A stretch of 5,801 nt of DNA from Candidatus Symbiothrix sp. (GTDB lineage: Bacteria > Bacteroidota > Bacteroidia > Bacteroidales > Azobacteroidaceae): assembly GCA_031270525.1 (NCBI GenBank), contig JAISXN010000220.1, forward strand, positions 1 to 5,801. Direction: 5' to 3'. The first letter of the stretch is position 1, and each line of letters starts with the position of its first letter. Shown one piece after another: positions 5,793 through 5,801 of this stretch. The translations under genes were made by a program, and so were the position numbers. The notes under the pieces are model-generated. The model searched no databases. It was given only the letters and a program-made list of their open reading frames with translations, and was not told the DNA's origin.

Positions 5793-5801
5793 CGGTATTC
5801 C

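Overview
The window reads as a chromosomal segment of a Bacteroidota bacterium, most likely of the Bacteroidales. The evidence is AT-rich intergenic DNA, leaders without Shine-Dalgarno sequences, four matches to the Bacteroidota -7 promoter element TAnnTTTG placed just before transcription units, and protein families in their Bacteroidota form (a long periplasmic S9 peptidase ending its signal peptide in S-A-Q, a RecO without zinc-ligand cysteines, a PD-(D/E)XK Rpn/transposase-like protein). Species cannot be named from this sequence alone.

Positions 1-4623 are all on the minus strand. In transcription order they hold a small zinc-ribbon/HTH protein of the DUF2089 type (4623-4351), a five-helix YIP1-like membrane protein (4361-3759), the recombination mediator RecO (3759-3034), a tRNA-Arg(CCU) (2967-2896), a secreted S9 prolyl-oligopeptidase-type peptidase (2880-328), and the N-terminal third or so of a family 2 glycosyltransferase (from 260, running off the left edge). 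The first three genes overlap (11 bp, then a TAATG junction) and look like one translationally coupled operon with a good promoter at 4659-4688. The tRNA has its own promoter (2986-3016). Its 3' end lies only 15 nt before the peptidase start codon, so the peptidase message probably begins as a tRNA read-through transcript. The glycosyltransferase has its own -7 element (284-291).

Positions 4624-4892 are a 269-bp divergent intergenic region with no convincing gene. It carries the DUF2089 promoter on the minus strand. On the plus strand it carries a TAnnTTTG element followed by two small perfect inverted repeats in the leader of the right-hand gene.

Positions 4893-5792 (plus strand) encode a complete 299-residue Rpn-family PD-(D/E)XK nuclease / putative transposase with an intact D-ExQ signature and a C-terminal stretch of six Gly-x-x-Lys tetrads encoded by 12-nt repeat units. 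It is the only accessory-type gene in the window.

I see no CRISPR array, insertion-sequence ends or phage genes. The parts that most deserve a second look are the DUF2089-YIP1-RecO coupling, the tRNA-peptidase arrangement, and the structured leader and repeat tract of the Rpn gene. None of these on its own demonstrates a new system.
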